NCBI GenBank assembly: GCA_046349855.1
Contig: JAXMBM010000015.1
Location: 74,109 to 138,108, forward strand
Reading direction: 5' to 3'
Length of the DNA stretch: 64,000 bases
Origin: CAIXSC01 sp046349855
GTDB taxonomy: Bacteria > Planctomycetota > Planctomycetia > Pirellulales > Pirellulaceae
Part shown: positions 24,710 through 37,400 of the stretch, one piece after another
Position numbering within the stretch: position 1 is the stretch's first letter
Layout of the letters: the number at the start of each line of letters is the position of its first letter
Position numbers and translations under genes: made by a program
The notes under the pieces: generated by a model
What the model saw: only the letters and a program-made list of their open reading frames with translations
Told to the model about the DNA's origin: nothing
Databases searched by the model: none

Positions 24710-27700
24710 CTACCCTAAGTCACTCAAAGTCTCGCCGGTTTGACGATCGGAAGCCACATCCCGGCGACTGGAAGCCTCTTTCGTGTTCAGATTCAGCAGG
24801 AACCAATCCGTGTCCGCCTGCCCATACAACATATCGCGCTGGTTATCGTCCGACACGGTCGTGGCATTGAGGAAGTAGTTCTGGTTCTTGCGGGTGCTGA
24901 GCAATCCCGTACTGCCACGCAGATTCAGGACGCGGTTGGCGTAGCTGCTGGGGCTCGCCCACTCCGCCATGATTGCGTCGAGCGCGGCCAGGTTGTCGTC
25001 GTGAACCGTGGCGCCGGCAACGAGCACATCCTCCCCGCCCCCGCCGTACAGCGTGTCACTGCCGGTGCCACCGATCAGCACATCGCGCGCACTTCCACCA
25101 TACAACGTGTCGTCGCCAGCCCCGCCCACCAGCACATTGCGGCCGAATCCACCGATCAAGGTGTCGTTGCCGTCGCCGCCGAATACGAAGGCCGGCAGAT
25201 TGGCCAGGATTGTGATGACGTCGTTACCTCCCTGACCATACACGACGATCGAAGTCACGGCGGCGGTGACCTGATCGATCACGAACTTGGAACTACCGTT
25301 GAGGTCCGCTGCTCCCGCCAGGACCAACCGATTATTGGGAAGCTGGACGACAAATAACACGTCTCCGTTCGGGGAGGCGTTCACGACCAGTGAATTCCCC
25401 GGCACATTGGCCGGTCCCGGCTGCACGTCCATCCAGGCCTTCACCTCGATCAGCGCGGTGAACGCCGGACCCTGGCTTCCTCGAGCGTCGGTGGCCCGCA
25501 CGGTGACGGTAAAGTCGCCGGCTGTTGCATAGGTGTGGGGAACGTCCAGCTGCGGACCCGACGATGAGAGGCTTTGCGATGATCCATCTCCCCAATTGAC
25601 CTGCCAGGTGAAGGTCGCGTTGGCGTCCTGAGGATCAGGATCGGTGGCGTAGAACGAGAAGACGCGACTCTGCCCTCGGATGCTGGTGGTGGGAGACCCG
25701 CTGGCAAAGCTGACCAGCGGCGGTTGATTGCCCGATGTCACCTGGATCGTGAACACCTGCTCGACAGACAAGCCCCCCTGGTCGGTGCTGCGGATCCGAA
25801 TCGAGTAACTCGACGCCACTGTCGGATCGAGTACCACGTTGGTCTGCAACGTCGCGCCGACGATCGCGAAGCTGGCATTGTCCGTCGCCCCAGGCCCGCT
25901 GACGAGCGAATAGCTGAAGGTCTGTCCCGCGTCGGAATCGGTGGTACTCAGGGTCCCAACGGCAGTGCCGGCGGATTGATTGCCCGCTACCTTCGCGTTC
26001 GACAGCGCGATGGCCGTAGGCGCCTCGTTGACGTTGGACACGCTGATCGTCCACGTACGCTCGACGAATAGCCCCCCCTGGTCGGTGCTGCGTACGCGGA
26101 GCGAGTAGCTGGACTGCGTCTCATAGTCGAACACAGCAGCGGTAACCAGCACGCCGCCGTCGATCGAGAATTGGGCATTGTCCGTGTCCCCGGCGCCGCT
26201 GACCAGCGTGTAGCTGAACGTGTCGCCAGCATCGGGATCCACGGAGTCGAACGTGCCGACGAGCGTGTCCCGCGGTGCGTTCTCTGCGACCGAGTCGCCG
26301 GTCAGCGTCAGTCCGACCGGCCGTTCGTTGACGTTGAGCACCTGGATGGTGAAGCTCTGTGTACTGACCGAGCCATCGGCGCTCACCGCCTGGATGACAA
26401 TCGTATGGCTGGTCGCCGCTTCGTAGTCGATGGCGCCCGCCACCGTGACGACGCCCGTCGAACTGTCGATGGCGAATCGCCCGCCGGCGTTGTTGGTCAG
26501 GCTGTAGGTGATCGTGTTCGTCGTGCCGTCGGCGTCGCTGGCCAGCGCCGTGATCCCGACCATCGTCCCGGTGCCGACGTTCTCGGCGACCGCATTGACC
26601 GCCGGATCGGTATCGGTGATGACGCTCACCGAGAACTCGTTCACATCGCTGACGGTGATCGTCAACGTGCGTTCGATCGACAGCCCGCCCTGGTCGGTGC
26701 TGCGGACGCGGAGCGAATAGCTGGACTGCGTCTCGTAGTCGAGCGCCGCAGTGGTCTGCAGGGCATCCCCTTCGATCGAGAAGCGACCGTTGTCGCTGTC
26801 CCCCGCACCGCTGACCAGCGTGTAGGTGAAGCTCTCGCCGGCGTCGGGATCGCTGGTGCTCAGCGTACCCACGGTCGTGCCCGGCGCAGAATTCTCCGCC
26901 AAGCTGGCGTTGTCCAGCCCGATGGCCGTGGGCGCCTCGTTCACGTCGGTCACGTACAGGGTGAAGGTCTGTTCGGAGTAACCGTTGTCCACGTCGGTGG
27001 CCCGGACGCGGATCGAGTAGCTGGACTGGTGTTCGTAGTTGAACGAGGCGTCGGTCAGCAGTTGATGACCGTCGATCCTGAAGCTGCCGCCTCCCGCGTC
27101 GACCAGCGTGAAGGTCACCGGCTCCCCGCCGTCCGGATCGGTCGCGCTGAGCGTACCGACGAGCGTGTCCAGCGGTGCGTTCTCCGCGACCGAATCGCCG
27201 GTCAGCGTCAGTCCGACCGGCCGTTCGTTGACGTTGAGTACCTGGATGGTGAAGCTCTGCGTACTGACCGAGCCATCGGCGCTCACCGCCTGGACGACAA
27301 TCGCATGGCTGGTGGCCGCTTCGTAGTCGATCGCGCCCGCCACCGTGACGACCCCCGTCGAACTGTCGATGGCGAACCGCCCGCCGGCGCTGTTGGTCAG
27401 ACTGTAGGTGATCGTGTTCGTCGTGCCGTCGGCGTCGCTGGCCAGCGCCGTGATCCCGACCGCCGTCCCGGTGCCGACGTTCTCGGCGACCGCATTGACC
27501 GCCGGATCGGCATCGGTGATGACGCTCACCGAGAACTCGTTCACATCGCTGACGGTGATCGTCAACGTGCGTTCGACCGACAGCCCGCCCTGGTCGGTGC
27601 TGCGGACGCGGAGCGAATAGCTGGACTGCGTCTCGTAGTCGAGCGCCGCAGCGGTCTGCAGGGCATCCCCTTCGATCGAGAAGCGACCGTTGTCGCTGTC

Positions 27701-28426
27701 CCCCGCACCGCTGACCAGCGTATAGGTGAAGCTCTCGCCAGTGTCGGGATCGCTGGTGCTCAGCGTGCCTACCGTCGTGCCCGGTGCGGAATTCTCCGCC
27801 AAGCTGGCGTTGTCCAGCCCGATGGCCGTGGGCGCCTCGTTCACGTCGGTCACGTACAGGGTGAAGGTCTGTTCGGAATAGCCGTTGTCCACGTCCGTGG
27901 CCCGGACGCGGATCGAGTAGCTGGACTGGTGCTCGTAGTTGAACGAGGCGTCGGTCAGCAGTTGATGACCGTCGATCCTGAAGCTGCCGCCTCCCGCGTC
28001 GACCAGCGTGAAGTTCACCGGCTCCCCGCCGTCCGGATCGGTCGCGCTGAGCGTACCGACGAGCGTGTCCAGCGGTGCGTTCTCCGCGACCGAATCGCCG
28101 GTCAGCGTCAGTCCGACCGGCCGTTCGTTGACGTTGAGTACCTGGATGGTGAAGCTCTGCGTACTGACGAGCCATCGGCGGCAACTTGCTCCACCGCCTG
28201 GACGACAATCGCATGGCTGGTGGCCGCTTCGTAGTCGATCGCCGCCACCGTGACGACGCCCGTCGAACCGTCGATGGCGAATCGCCCGCCGGCGTTGTTG
28301 GTCAGACTTCGTAGTGGTGATCGTCGTGCGTTCGTCGTGCCGTCGGCGTCGCTGGCCAGCCGCCGATCCGGATCGTCGCCCCGGTGCCGTGATCCCAACC
28401 GTCGCCCACGTTCTCGGCGACCGCAT
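24710..28426 (-). CDS. C-terminal part of giant cadherin/RTX surface protein (frame broken from 28302-43571)
   Basis: Recognisable sequence begins near 28170 (STQSFTIQVLNVNERP); the codons before are frameshifted noise, so this is not an independent gene. It carries about ten cadherin-like repeats of about 100 residues (DVNEAPTAIGLDNASLAENS; TDPDAGESFTYTLVSGAGD), then a PKD-like domain (TFTWQVNWGDGSSQSL). RTX-type calcium repeats follow (GGDGNDTLIGG, GGAGDDTLYGG, GGTGSDTLYGG). The C-terminus has NRVLNLRG and DWFLLNLN, a pattern common at the ends of planctomycete giant proteins. It is predicted to be secreted and calcium-stabilised. With the upstream part the protein would be about 6,300 residues. 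Confidence 0.85.
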   Translation of the reverse strand: MRSPRTWATVGITAPGRRSGSAAGQRRRRHDERTTITTTKSDQQRRRAIRHRRFDGRRHGGGDRLRSGHQPCDCRPGGGASCRRWLVSTQSFTIQVLNVNERPVGLTLTGDSVAENAPLDTLVGTLSATDPDGGEPVNFTLVDAGGGSFRIDGHQLLTDASFNYEHQSSYSIRVRATDVDNGYSEQTFTLYVTDVNEAPTAIGLDNASLAENSAPGTTVGTLSTSDPDTGESFTYTLVSGAGDSDNGRFSIEGDALQTAAALDYETQSSYSLRVRSTDQGGLSVERTLTITVSDVNEFSVSVITDADPAVNAVAENVGTGTAVGITALASDADGTTNTITYSLTNSAGGRFAIDSSTGVVTVAGAIDYEAATSHAIVVQAVSADGSVSTQSFTIQVLNVNERPVGLTLTGDSVAENAPLDTLVGTLSATDPDGGEPVTFTLVDAGGGSFRIDGHQLLTDASFNYEHQSSYSIRVRATDVDNGYSEQTFTLYVTDVNEAPTAIGLDNASLAENSAPGTTVGTLSTSDPDAGESFTYTLVSGAGDSDNGRFSIEGDALQTTAALDYETQSSYSLRVRSTDQGGLSIERTLTITVSDVNEFSVSVITDTDPAVNAVAENVGTGTMVGITALASDADGTTNTITYSLTNNAGGRFAIDSSTGVVTVAGAIDYEAATSHTIVIQAVSADGSVSTQSFTIQVLNVNERPVGLTLTGDSVAENAPRDTLVGTFDSVDPDAGDTFSYTLVSGAGDTDNAQFSIDGGVLVTAAVFDYETQSSYSLRVRSTDQGGLFVERTWTISVSNVNEAPTAIALSNAKVAGNQSAGTAVGTLSTTDSDAGQTFSYSLVSGPGATDNASFAIVGATLQTNVVLDPTVASSYSIRIRSTDQGGLSVEQVFTIQVTSGNQPPLVSFASGSPTTSIRGQSRVFSFYATDPDPQDANATFTWQVNWGDGSSQSLSSSGPQLDVPHTYATAGDFTVTVRATDARGSQGPAFTALIEVKAWMDVQPGPANVPGNSLVVNASPNGDVLFVVQLPNNRLVLAGAADLNGSSKFVIDQVTAAVTSIVVYGQGGNDVITILANLPAFVFGGDGNDTLIGGFGRNVLVGGAGDDTLYGGSARDVLIGGTGSDTLYGGGGEDVLVAGATVHDDNLAALDAIMAEWASPSSYANRVLNLRGSTGLLSTRKNQNYFLNATTVSDDNQRDMLYGQADTDWFLLNLNTKEASSRRDVASDRQTGETLSDLG
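26281..28150. repeat. 900-bp tandem repeat encoding three cadherin-like units
   Basis: The period is exactly 900 bases: the phrase TCTCGGCGACCGCATTGACC recurs at 26581 and 27481, and other landmarks keep the spacing. Copies 26281-27180 and 27181-28080 are nearly identical at DNA level, and a third, damaged copy follows (same landmark at 28412, 931 bases on). Such identity suggests recent duplication or ongoing conversion. Confidence 0.92.
28168..28411. other. Indel-scrambled segment breaking the giant gene
   Basis: Aligned to 27268-27480, this segment has a 1-base loss near 28169, about +9 near 28180, -3 near 28243, about +9 near 28306 and about +17 near 28357, net +31, with flanks otherwise nearly identical. 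The net change shifts the frame by one. Clustered indels in one repeat copy suggest either a poorly assembled repeat junction or a real mutational hotspot. Confidence 0.85.
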
Positions 28427-31400
28427 TCACCGCCGGATCGGTATCGGTGATGACGCTCACCGAGAACTCGTTCACATCGCTGACGTTGATCGTCAGCGTG
28501 CGTTCGACCGACAGCCCGCCCCGGTCGATACTCTTCACGCGGATCGAATAGCCGGATTGCGTCTCATAGTCGAACGTCGCGGCGGTCTGAACGACGTTAC
28601 CGACGATGGCGAACCGACCGTTGTCACTGTCCCCCGCACCGTTGACAAGAGCATAGGAGAACGTATCTCCGAGGTCCGGGTCGCTCGTGGTCAACAGACC
28701 GATCGTGGCGCCGGCGGGCAGGTTCTCATCGACACGATAGTTCGAGAGGTTGATGGTTGTCGGCGGCTCATTCGTGATCTGGGACCGATCGTCGATCACA
28801 TCCTGTCCACCGCTGCCCTGGAGGTCGTTCAGGGCGTCGGTGGCATTGGCCGTTTCAAACGTATTCAGCAGCAGGCGATAGGTCCCCGTATCGTCACCCT
28901 GGTAAGCGGCGAGGTAGAAGGGGTCGAGTTGATCTGGCGACAGGGGCGGAGCAAGGCTCGACAGATCGAGAGCCCCCACTTCCAACGTGTACCAGCCATC
29001 CGTTGGAATCACGACGTCGGCAAGCCGCGCGTCGGTCGATTCAAAGCTGTCGTTGTTGAATGCCACGAGCTGGCCATTGGCATCGCGCAGGATCAGCGTG
29101 GTGTTGACTGTGGCGGCCCGGAAGGCTGCAGGATCGGTCACGTCGAGTGCCAGGGTGGTGGAAAACGCCTCGGCGGTGACGATCTGCCCCTGCTGGGCGT
29201 AGAAGCGGTAGAAGTCACTCCGGCTGTGCCCCTGGGCCAGATCGATCGCGCCGTCGATCTGCAAGGCCGCGGCACGGAACCGTTGCACTCGGCGGAATGC
29301 GTCCTCGCCCAGCGTATTGGGCACGTTCAGGCCAACGAGGGTGATGTTCTGGGGCGTCAACATGGTCGACGGCAGAGCTTGCTCAGCGACGGTCGTCGCC
29401 GCCGGATCGACCGTGGCGAGCGTCAGCTTGAGCGCTTCGCGTTCGCTGAAGTACAGGCTGCCGAGATCGCTGAAGCGGTCACTGCCGATGCTGGCCGGCG
29501 AACCGAGGACGTGGTTAACGGTTTCGAACGCGCCTGGTGCGTCGCTGAACTGGGGCGAACCGAGGGAGGGATACAGTGGCAGATGGCCGCCGAAACCGAT
29601 CGGGCCGATCGCGTCGACGTGCCACAGGCCCAACAAGTGGCCCGTCTCGTGAGTGGCGATCTTGGCAGTCAATTCGATGAAATTGGCGCTGATGTTGGGC
29701 GGGTTGAATTCACCGCCCAGCAGGCCATTGACCTGCACCCGCGCCTCGCCGCCCAGGTGGCGGTTCCCCGGATCGATCTCGGAAGACTCACCGCCCAACT
29801 GGCCGGACTGCGGGGTGCGATTGATCTGGACCGTGATGAACTCGCCGGCCGCCACCACTGCCGACGGCACCTGCGCCAACTGATCGGTCGCCCGGATGTC
29901 GAACCAGGGCAGCGCGTTGGCCAAGCCGCCCGGGCCGCGGAAATACGTGTTGATCTGGTCCAGCACCGCCTGGCGTTCGACTGCCGAATAGTCGTGCTCA
30001 CCTGCATCGGTGTACGTGACGAAGTCCACATACATCCACTGGGTGCGCGTGCCGGTGGCCGTCGTCGCCGCTGGTGTGGTCGAGAAGTACGCAGCGCCGG
30101 ACAGGTGATTGTCGCGGGCATTGCCCAGAATCTGGTCGGCTCCCTGAGTGCCGACGACGTCTTCGATTCCCAGTCCGTCGGTCAGGCGCAGAGACAAGGG
30201 ACCTTGCAGCTGGGTGACCGTGCTGGCCAGATTCAATTGTAAGGCCGCCTGGCGGAAGCTGGAGAAGTCGAGCACGTCGCGCGAGCTGTCTGTCCCGCCG
30301 GCGGCGAGTTCGTCAATCACCACCGTGGCGGCGGCGTCGCTCAGATAGTAGGCGTCGTCGCCGACACCGCCCGCCAGATGCACGGCGCCGCTGAGCGTCG
30401 GCAGGACGACGAACCGATCTCGGCCTGAACCGGCGGTGACTGACAGCGGCGCAAAGGCGCTGCCCAACGCACCGGAGAGGATTACCACGTCGTCGTCGTC
30501 GCCCAGCTGGACATCCGCGATCAGCTCGGCGGCCGTCAGGTCTCCTGCCAGTTCGCCGGCGTCGTTGCCGGCGTCACCCCACAGCTCCAGGCTGTGAGTG
30601 ACGGTGGTGGCGATCCGCGCGGCGTCGTTTCCCGGGCCAGCCCGAAAGGAGACGTCGGCGACCGTGCCGCCCACCAGGTCGAGGTCATCGAAATCGGCGC
30701 CTCCGTCGAACAACACCTGCCGCACGACCGCACGCAGCGATACGAGTCGGTCATTGCCGTCATTTCCTGCCAGCTGCAGGGTATCCACGTGAGCGGCCAG
30801 GTTTTGCAGCGTGTCGTCGTTCGGACCACCCATCAGTTGCAGGATGCCTGCCGCAGCGCCCAGATTGAGCAGCCGGTTGTTGCCGTCGCCGCCAAACATC
30901 GTGAACGACGCAACCCGCTCGGCGGCGGTCACCGCAAAATCATGGCCCGGGCCGGCGTCGAACATCAGGCCACTCGCGGCGGCCGAGTTGTTCCAGAAGG
31001 CATCGTCGCCAGCGCCGGCGTGAAAGGTCAGATTGCCGGCGCCGGCCCCACGCAGGTCGAGCAGGTCGGAACCGTCCTCGGCGACAATCGTCACCTGGGA
31101 CGTACGGAGTCCGTAGGCGAGAAACTTGTTGTTCCCCGCTCCCAGATCGACCGTGCCGCCACTCACATCGGCGCCGCGATTGTCGACCAGGTCATCGCCG
31201 TCGCCCAGTGCGATCTGGAAGTTGGTTAAACCGGCGGCATCATTGCGGACGTAGTCGGACAGCGCTCCGCCCGTCAACGTCACCCCCGACAGGTTCATGC
31301 CGTTGGCCGAGTTGACGAACTCCAGCCCCGCATCCCCGGCCGTCACAAGAACATGGGAGACACCCGCCGCCGAGTTCTGCCAGGAACTGACACCGTGACC

Positions 31401-34400
31401 GCCGAGAAGTTCAAAGTGTGTGGCCCGTTCGCCGCGGTTGAACAGCAGGTTGCCTTGGGCCGGTAACCGCTGGACATACCAGGGGACAGCATCACCGACA
31501 ACAGCCACCGCCGGCAGGTCGGTGCCGAGCGGTACAGCACTACCTTGCAAGGTGACGTTAGCCGAATCGGCTCCGACGTTGGTCAACAGATTGAAGCCCC
31601 AGCCGCCCAGCAGCGTGATCCGGCCGACATGCGCCCCGGCGTTGAGCAACCAGTCGGGACTGCTGTTGACCGGAGCGGTGTAATCGATCGCCGCCACTCC
31701 GTCGCCCAGGTTATTCAGCACGTCGCCCAACGGGAAGCTCCAGATTCCCCGATCGGGCGCACCGGCGGTGTCGAACTGAATGTGCGGCAATCCCGGCGCC
31801 TCGTTGTACAGCAGGTCGGGAGCCGCCTGGCCATGCAGTGCGAGTGAGAACCCCGTCCCGGCGGCGAAATTATTGAGCGCGTTGTAGCCCGCTCCACCCC
31901 GCAACGTGATCGTCGGCGGATCATTCCCCGAAAGCCTGGCCGGGCCGCGATTGACCAGCAGGTTATAGCTACTCGGCGTCGCCTCGCCTCCCGACGCCGG
32001 CACGGTCGCACTCGGGCCGGTCGCGTCGAACAGAATACTGGAGGCCGTTCCCAGGTTGGTCAAAGTGTTGGTACCACCGCCGGGCCGGAAGGTCAGTGCT
32101 CCCACAACGGACCGCGGTCCAAAATAGAGAGCGTCGTTGGCCTCGCCACCTCGGATGTCTGTCGTCCCCAGGATCGTCCCCTCGTTCGTCATCCGCAGGT
32201 CACCGTCCCCCGTGATCGTGAGGATGGCGCCGGTCGAGGTGGTGGGCGTCGAGGTCCCCAGCGTGCCGCTGTTCTGGAAGAGGATCGTGCCACCGCTGCT
32301 GGTGCTGATGTCGACCGCCTGGTAAATCGTGCCGGTCGACGTGTTGTCGAACGAGATGTAGCCGCCGTCGGTCCCGCTGCCGTCCCCCGTGATCGTCAGG
32401 ATCGGGCCGGTCGAGGTGGTGGGCGTCGAGGTTCCCAGCGTGCCGCTGTTCTGGAAAATCACGCTGGTACCGCCGCTGGTGCTGATGTCGACCGCCTGGT
32501 AGATCGTGCCGGTCGACGTGTTGCTGAAAGAGATGTAGCCGCCGTCGGACCCGCTGCCGTCCCCCGTGATCGTCAGGATCGGTCCGGTCGAGGTGGTGGG
32601 CGTCGAGGTCCCCAGCGTGCCGCTGTTCTGGAAGAGGATCGTCCCACCGCCACTGGTGCTGATGTCCACCGCCTGGTAGATCGTGCCGGTCGAGGTGTTG
32701 CTGAAGGAGATGTAGCCGCCATCGGTCCCGCTGCCGTCTCCCGTGATCGTCAGGATCGGTCCGGTCGAGGTGGTAGGCGTCGAGGTCCCCAGCGTGCCGC
32801 TGTTCTGGAAGAGGATTGTGCCACCGCCGCTGGTGCTGATGTCGACCGCCTGGTAGATCGTGCCGGTCGAGGTGTTGCTGAAGGAGATGTAGCCGCCATC
32901 GGTCCCGCTGCCGTCTCCCGTGATCGTCAGGATCGGTCCGGTCGATGTGGTGGGCGTCGAGGTCCCCAGCGTGCCGCTGTTCTGGAAGAGGATCGTGCCA
33001 CCGCCGCTGGTGCTGATGTCGACCGCCTGGTAGATCGTGCCCGTGGAGGTGTTGTCAAACGAGATGTAGCCACCGTCGGTCCCGCTGCCGTCTCCCGTGA
33101 TCGTCAGGATCGGGCCGGTCGAGGTGGTGGGTGTCGAGGTCCCCAGCGTGCCGCTGTTCTGGAAGAGGATCGCGCCGCCCTCGCTGGTGCTGATGTCCAC
33201 CGCCTGGTAGATCGTGCCGGTCGAGGTATTGCTGAAGGAGATGTAGCCGCCATCGGTCCCGCTGCCGTCCCCCGTGATCGTCAGGATCGGGCCGGTCGAG
33301 GTGGTGGGTGTCGAGGTCCCCAGCGTGCCGCTGTTCTGGAAGAGGATCGTGCCACCCTCGCTGGTGCTGATGTCCACCGCCTGGTAGATCGTGCCGGTCG
33401 AGGTGTTGCTGAAGGAGATATAGCCGCCATCGGTCCCGCTGCCGTCCCCCGTGATCGTCAGGATCGGTCCGGTCGAGGTGGTGGGCGTCGAGGTCCCCAA
33501 GGTGCCGCTGTTCTGGAAAATCACGCTGGTACCGCCACTGGTACCGATGTCGACCGCCTGGTAGATCGTGCCCGTGGAGGTGTTGTCGAAGGAGATGTAG
33601 CCGCCGTCGGTCCCGCTGCCGTCCCCCGTGATCGTCAGGATCGGGCCGGTCGAGGTCGACGTGCCCAGCCACCCGTCGTTCTGGAAAATCACTCCGGTGC
33701 CGCCACTGGTGCTGATGTCGACCGCCTGGTAGATCGTGCCCGTGGAGGTGTTGTCGAACGAGATGTAGCCGCCGTCGGTCCCGCTGCCGTCCCCCGTGAT
33801 CGTCAGGATCGGGCCGGTCGAGGTCGAGGTGCCCAGCCACCCGTCGTTCTGGAAGATCACTCCGGTGCTGCCACTGGTGCTGATGTCGACCGCCTGGTAG
33901 ATCGTGCCCGTGGAGGTGTTGTCGAAGGAGATGTAGCCGCCGTCGGTCCCGCTGCCGTCCCCCGTGATCGTCAGGATCGGGCCGAGCGAGCTCATCGTTC
34001 CCAGCGTGCCATCATTCTGAAACAGGACCTCCGCGCCGCCGCTGGTGCGGATGTCGATCGTTTGGTAGATCGTGCCTGTCGACGAGCTGGAGAACGAGAC
34101 CAAACCGCCGTCGGTCCCGCTGCCGTCACCCGTAACCCGCAGCAGACCGCTGTTGTGCAGTTCGAACCGGCCGCCGATTTGCTTGAACAGGCCTCCGTCC
34201 AAGATGCCGTCGTTGGTGAGGGTTGTCGTGGCACCGGCGCCTTCGTACGTCAGGCGCGTGGCCGTGGTCCCGGCGGTAATCGCCAGTGTGTTCTGATCGC
34301 CGGCCACTCCCCCCAGATCACGGATCGTCAGGTTCTGGGCTCCGCTGGTCGGTAGAAAATACCGATCGCTCCCCGCACCGCCGGCCAGCGTCGCGCCGCT

Positions 34401-37400
34401 GACACCGGTCAACGAATCGCCTTGGCCGGAGCCGACAATGTTGGAAAACAGACCGGCCGCCAGCAGCAGGTGATCGCCGGCCGGTTCGCCCGACCGCGGG
34501 TCGCTCACGTCCTGCGGATTGGCCGGCAAGTCGCTGCCGGTCGGCACTTGACTCAAATCGAATCGAATGCCGAACGGCGACAGCGAGAAGTCCAGGGTGT
34601 TGGCTCCCTCGATGTCGACGATGGTCTGTTCGCTGAAGGTGACCAGATACTTATCGTCACCGCCGAAGTTGGGCACCAGCGCGGCCGCGGGCGGAGGTGG
34701 CGCCACGTTGGCCAGATCGTTCCCGGGGCCGACGCGGTACACGTCGTTGCCCGCTCCACCGAGCAGATAATCGTTGCCCGAACCGCCGTCGAGCAGTGCC
34801 GAGTAGCCCGCGGAGAGCGTGGAGGCGTCCAGGATATCGTCGCCAGCAAGACCGAGCAGGATCGCCGTGGTGACCCCCGCCGCCTGGAGCATGGCGTCGG
34901 TGACGACGAGCGTGTCGGGGCCCGTGGTGCCGACCAGCAGATACGCACGGGTCACGGTCGTCGTCGTGTCGTCGTCGTCGCACACGCTGAGTTCCAGCTG
35001 GTAGCCGCTGGCCGGGACATTGGCCAGCGCAAACGTATCGCTGAGGCTGGCCGTGCTGTTGATCGTGCGTGACTCGACGACCGTGCCTGCCGCGTCGCGG
35101 ATCGTCCAGCGGTATGTGAAGGTATCGGCGATGCCGGGGTCCGCCAGCTCGGCGCGGAGCTTCAGCGATCCGTCGGTGGAGTCGGCCGTGGGGAACAGGC
35201 CGACGATCGTGGGGCGGACATTCTGGATCGACTGCGCCAGGGCCCCCTCGGCAGCCGGGCTGGTCGCACTGTCCTTGTCGGTGACGGTCACTTGAAGCGC
35301 CGTCGCGTTGTCGACATAGGTATGCGTGGCGCGGAAGGTCCGCGCGCCGGCACTGACTGTGGCCGGCGATACGCTGCCGTCCCCCCAGTCGATGCTGACC
35401 GTGTGCGTGTCATCGGGCCCCGCATCGGTGTACGCGCCGGTCAACACGACGGTGGTCCCTTCCGGGAGGAGACCGGTGAGCGGCGCGCCGAGGGCGTTGG
35501 TCAGGGTCAGGCTGCCGGGCACCAGATGCGGCGCCTCATTGGCCACAGCCGTCGGTACATCAAGTGCGGCAAAGCGGCCACTGGCGCTGTCCCGCTCCAC
35601 GCGGAACGTCGGTGTCTGCGGGGCGCCTGCCACTCCGTTGTCGCGGAACAGCCGGCTCACGCTGGCGGTCGTCGCCGTTCCCAGGAACAGCGCCTGGTCG
35701 AACTGGCCATCGTGATTCCAGTCGATGTGCAATGTATGCGTGCCGCTATACCCGGGATCGGCGATGGTCACCGCGTAGCTCGACGTGGAACCTTCCGGCG
35801 CCGCAGTCGCCTCGACGTTCAGCGTCAGCGGGCGCGGGCGCACCAGGATCGTCATCGCGGCGGTGGCCGGGATGGCCGTCTGATCGTTGTCGATCACGCT
35901 GACCTGAATCGTGTAGCTGGTGTTGGCATTGGCGACGCTGGTGTAGACGTGCTGCGGAATCTGCAGGCCGCTGAGGATTCGCGTGGGGCTCGGCAGCGCA
36001 TTGGCCGGTACGGTCAGGGTCGTCGGGTTGGAGCCGTCGCCCCAGTTGACCGTTACGGTGTGGGAATCGAAAACTCCCTCATCCAGGAACGAGAGCGGGA
36101 GGGAGACCAGATCGCCCTCGTTCCACGTGGTGGCCGCCGGATGGAGTGCGACGTTGGACGGGGGACGATTCTGTACCTGCTGAGTGAACCGACCCTGCGG
36201 CGTCACATTCTGCAGGCCCACGGGATCATTCACGTTCAGGCGATCACGGACGTAAAGACGCACGTCGTACTGGCCGACGGCCAGCCCCGCGTTGCCTTCG
36301 TCGAGGTAGACATGCTGGGCCGTGAAGCGGCCATTCACTACCGAGGCCGACTGGCGAGGCGAGCCATCCGCCCAGTCGATCTCGACGGTCAGCGTGTCAC
36401 CCGAGTTCGGATCGGCGACGCTGCCAGAGATGACGGCCGCCTCCCCCTCGAACACTGGCGCGCCGGGTCGCATCGTGCTCAAGTCGAATTCGGGCGCCGC
36501 GTTGGGCACCGCAATACTGACCGTGCGCACGGCGCTGTTGTGGTCGGGATCGGTCACCCGGACGATCAACGTGTACGATCCGGCGACGCGGTAGGTATGA
36601 GCCAAGGCAAAGCCGTACTGGTCGACCGCCGGGTCGTAGCCTTCGTCCGTGGTGCCCGCGCCGGTGGCGATTTTCTGATAGGGCAGCGATTGAAGGAACC
36701 CATCGCCGTAGTCGATGGCCACTGCCCAGCTGCTGGAATCGGTGTCGACGAAATAGCCGCTGACCAGATCGAGCCGACCGTCGTCGGCCAGGGGCACGCT
36801 TGCCGGCAGGAAGATCCGGGGCTCGCTTCCCACCACAATTTGCCCCTGGGGAATGCTGCCGTCCGCGATCAGCGTCAGCGGACTGAACTCGCCCACCTGC
36901 TGGGACGGTGTGTCGACCGCGATCCCGGTCACGATCCCGCCCACCGTGACTCCGCCGGGCAGGCTGCTCAAGGGATACGCGAACCGGTACCGCGGCGCGC
37001 CGCTGATCGCGCCGGTTGCCACCGTGAGGTTCCCCTGGTTGGGACCATAGGAGCCGGTACTGATGTCCCCGTCGTCGACGGTGCCTTCGACGAACGAGAA
37101 CAAGCGCTGAGTGCCTTGCCCAAAGCCGCTTGCCGTGGCGCCGGTCAGGAAGAAGACCAGTTCGGCACCCGCGCGCGGCGCATAGCCGGCGACCACCAGA
37201 TTCGGGCCCACAATCTCGGCCGACTCGACCAACGGCACGCCGATTTCGGCGTCGCTCGTGTCGGGCGAATCGTTGAGTGTCGTGCCCGCGGCGCCCACGT
37301 CAACGGCCAGATCGAAGTTCCCGAAGTAACTCGTGTCGGGATCCCCGATTCCCGACAACCCCAGGTCATGACCACGGTAACCTGTGGTGTTGTAGGCGAT

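Noticed and set aside
26171..28234. Long plus-strand ORF of 687 codons with internal repeats
   Set aside because: The repeats mirror the 900-bp cadherin DNA repeat on the other strand; the product has no domain pattern of its own.
32215..34130. Regular repeats resembling a CRISPR array
   Set aside because: Repeats are about 177 bp, contiguous, in frame and without unique spacers; they encode protein units.
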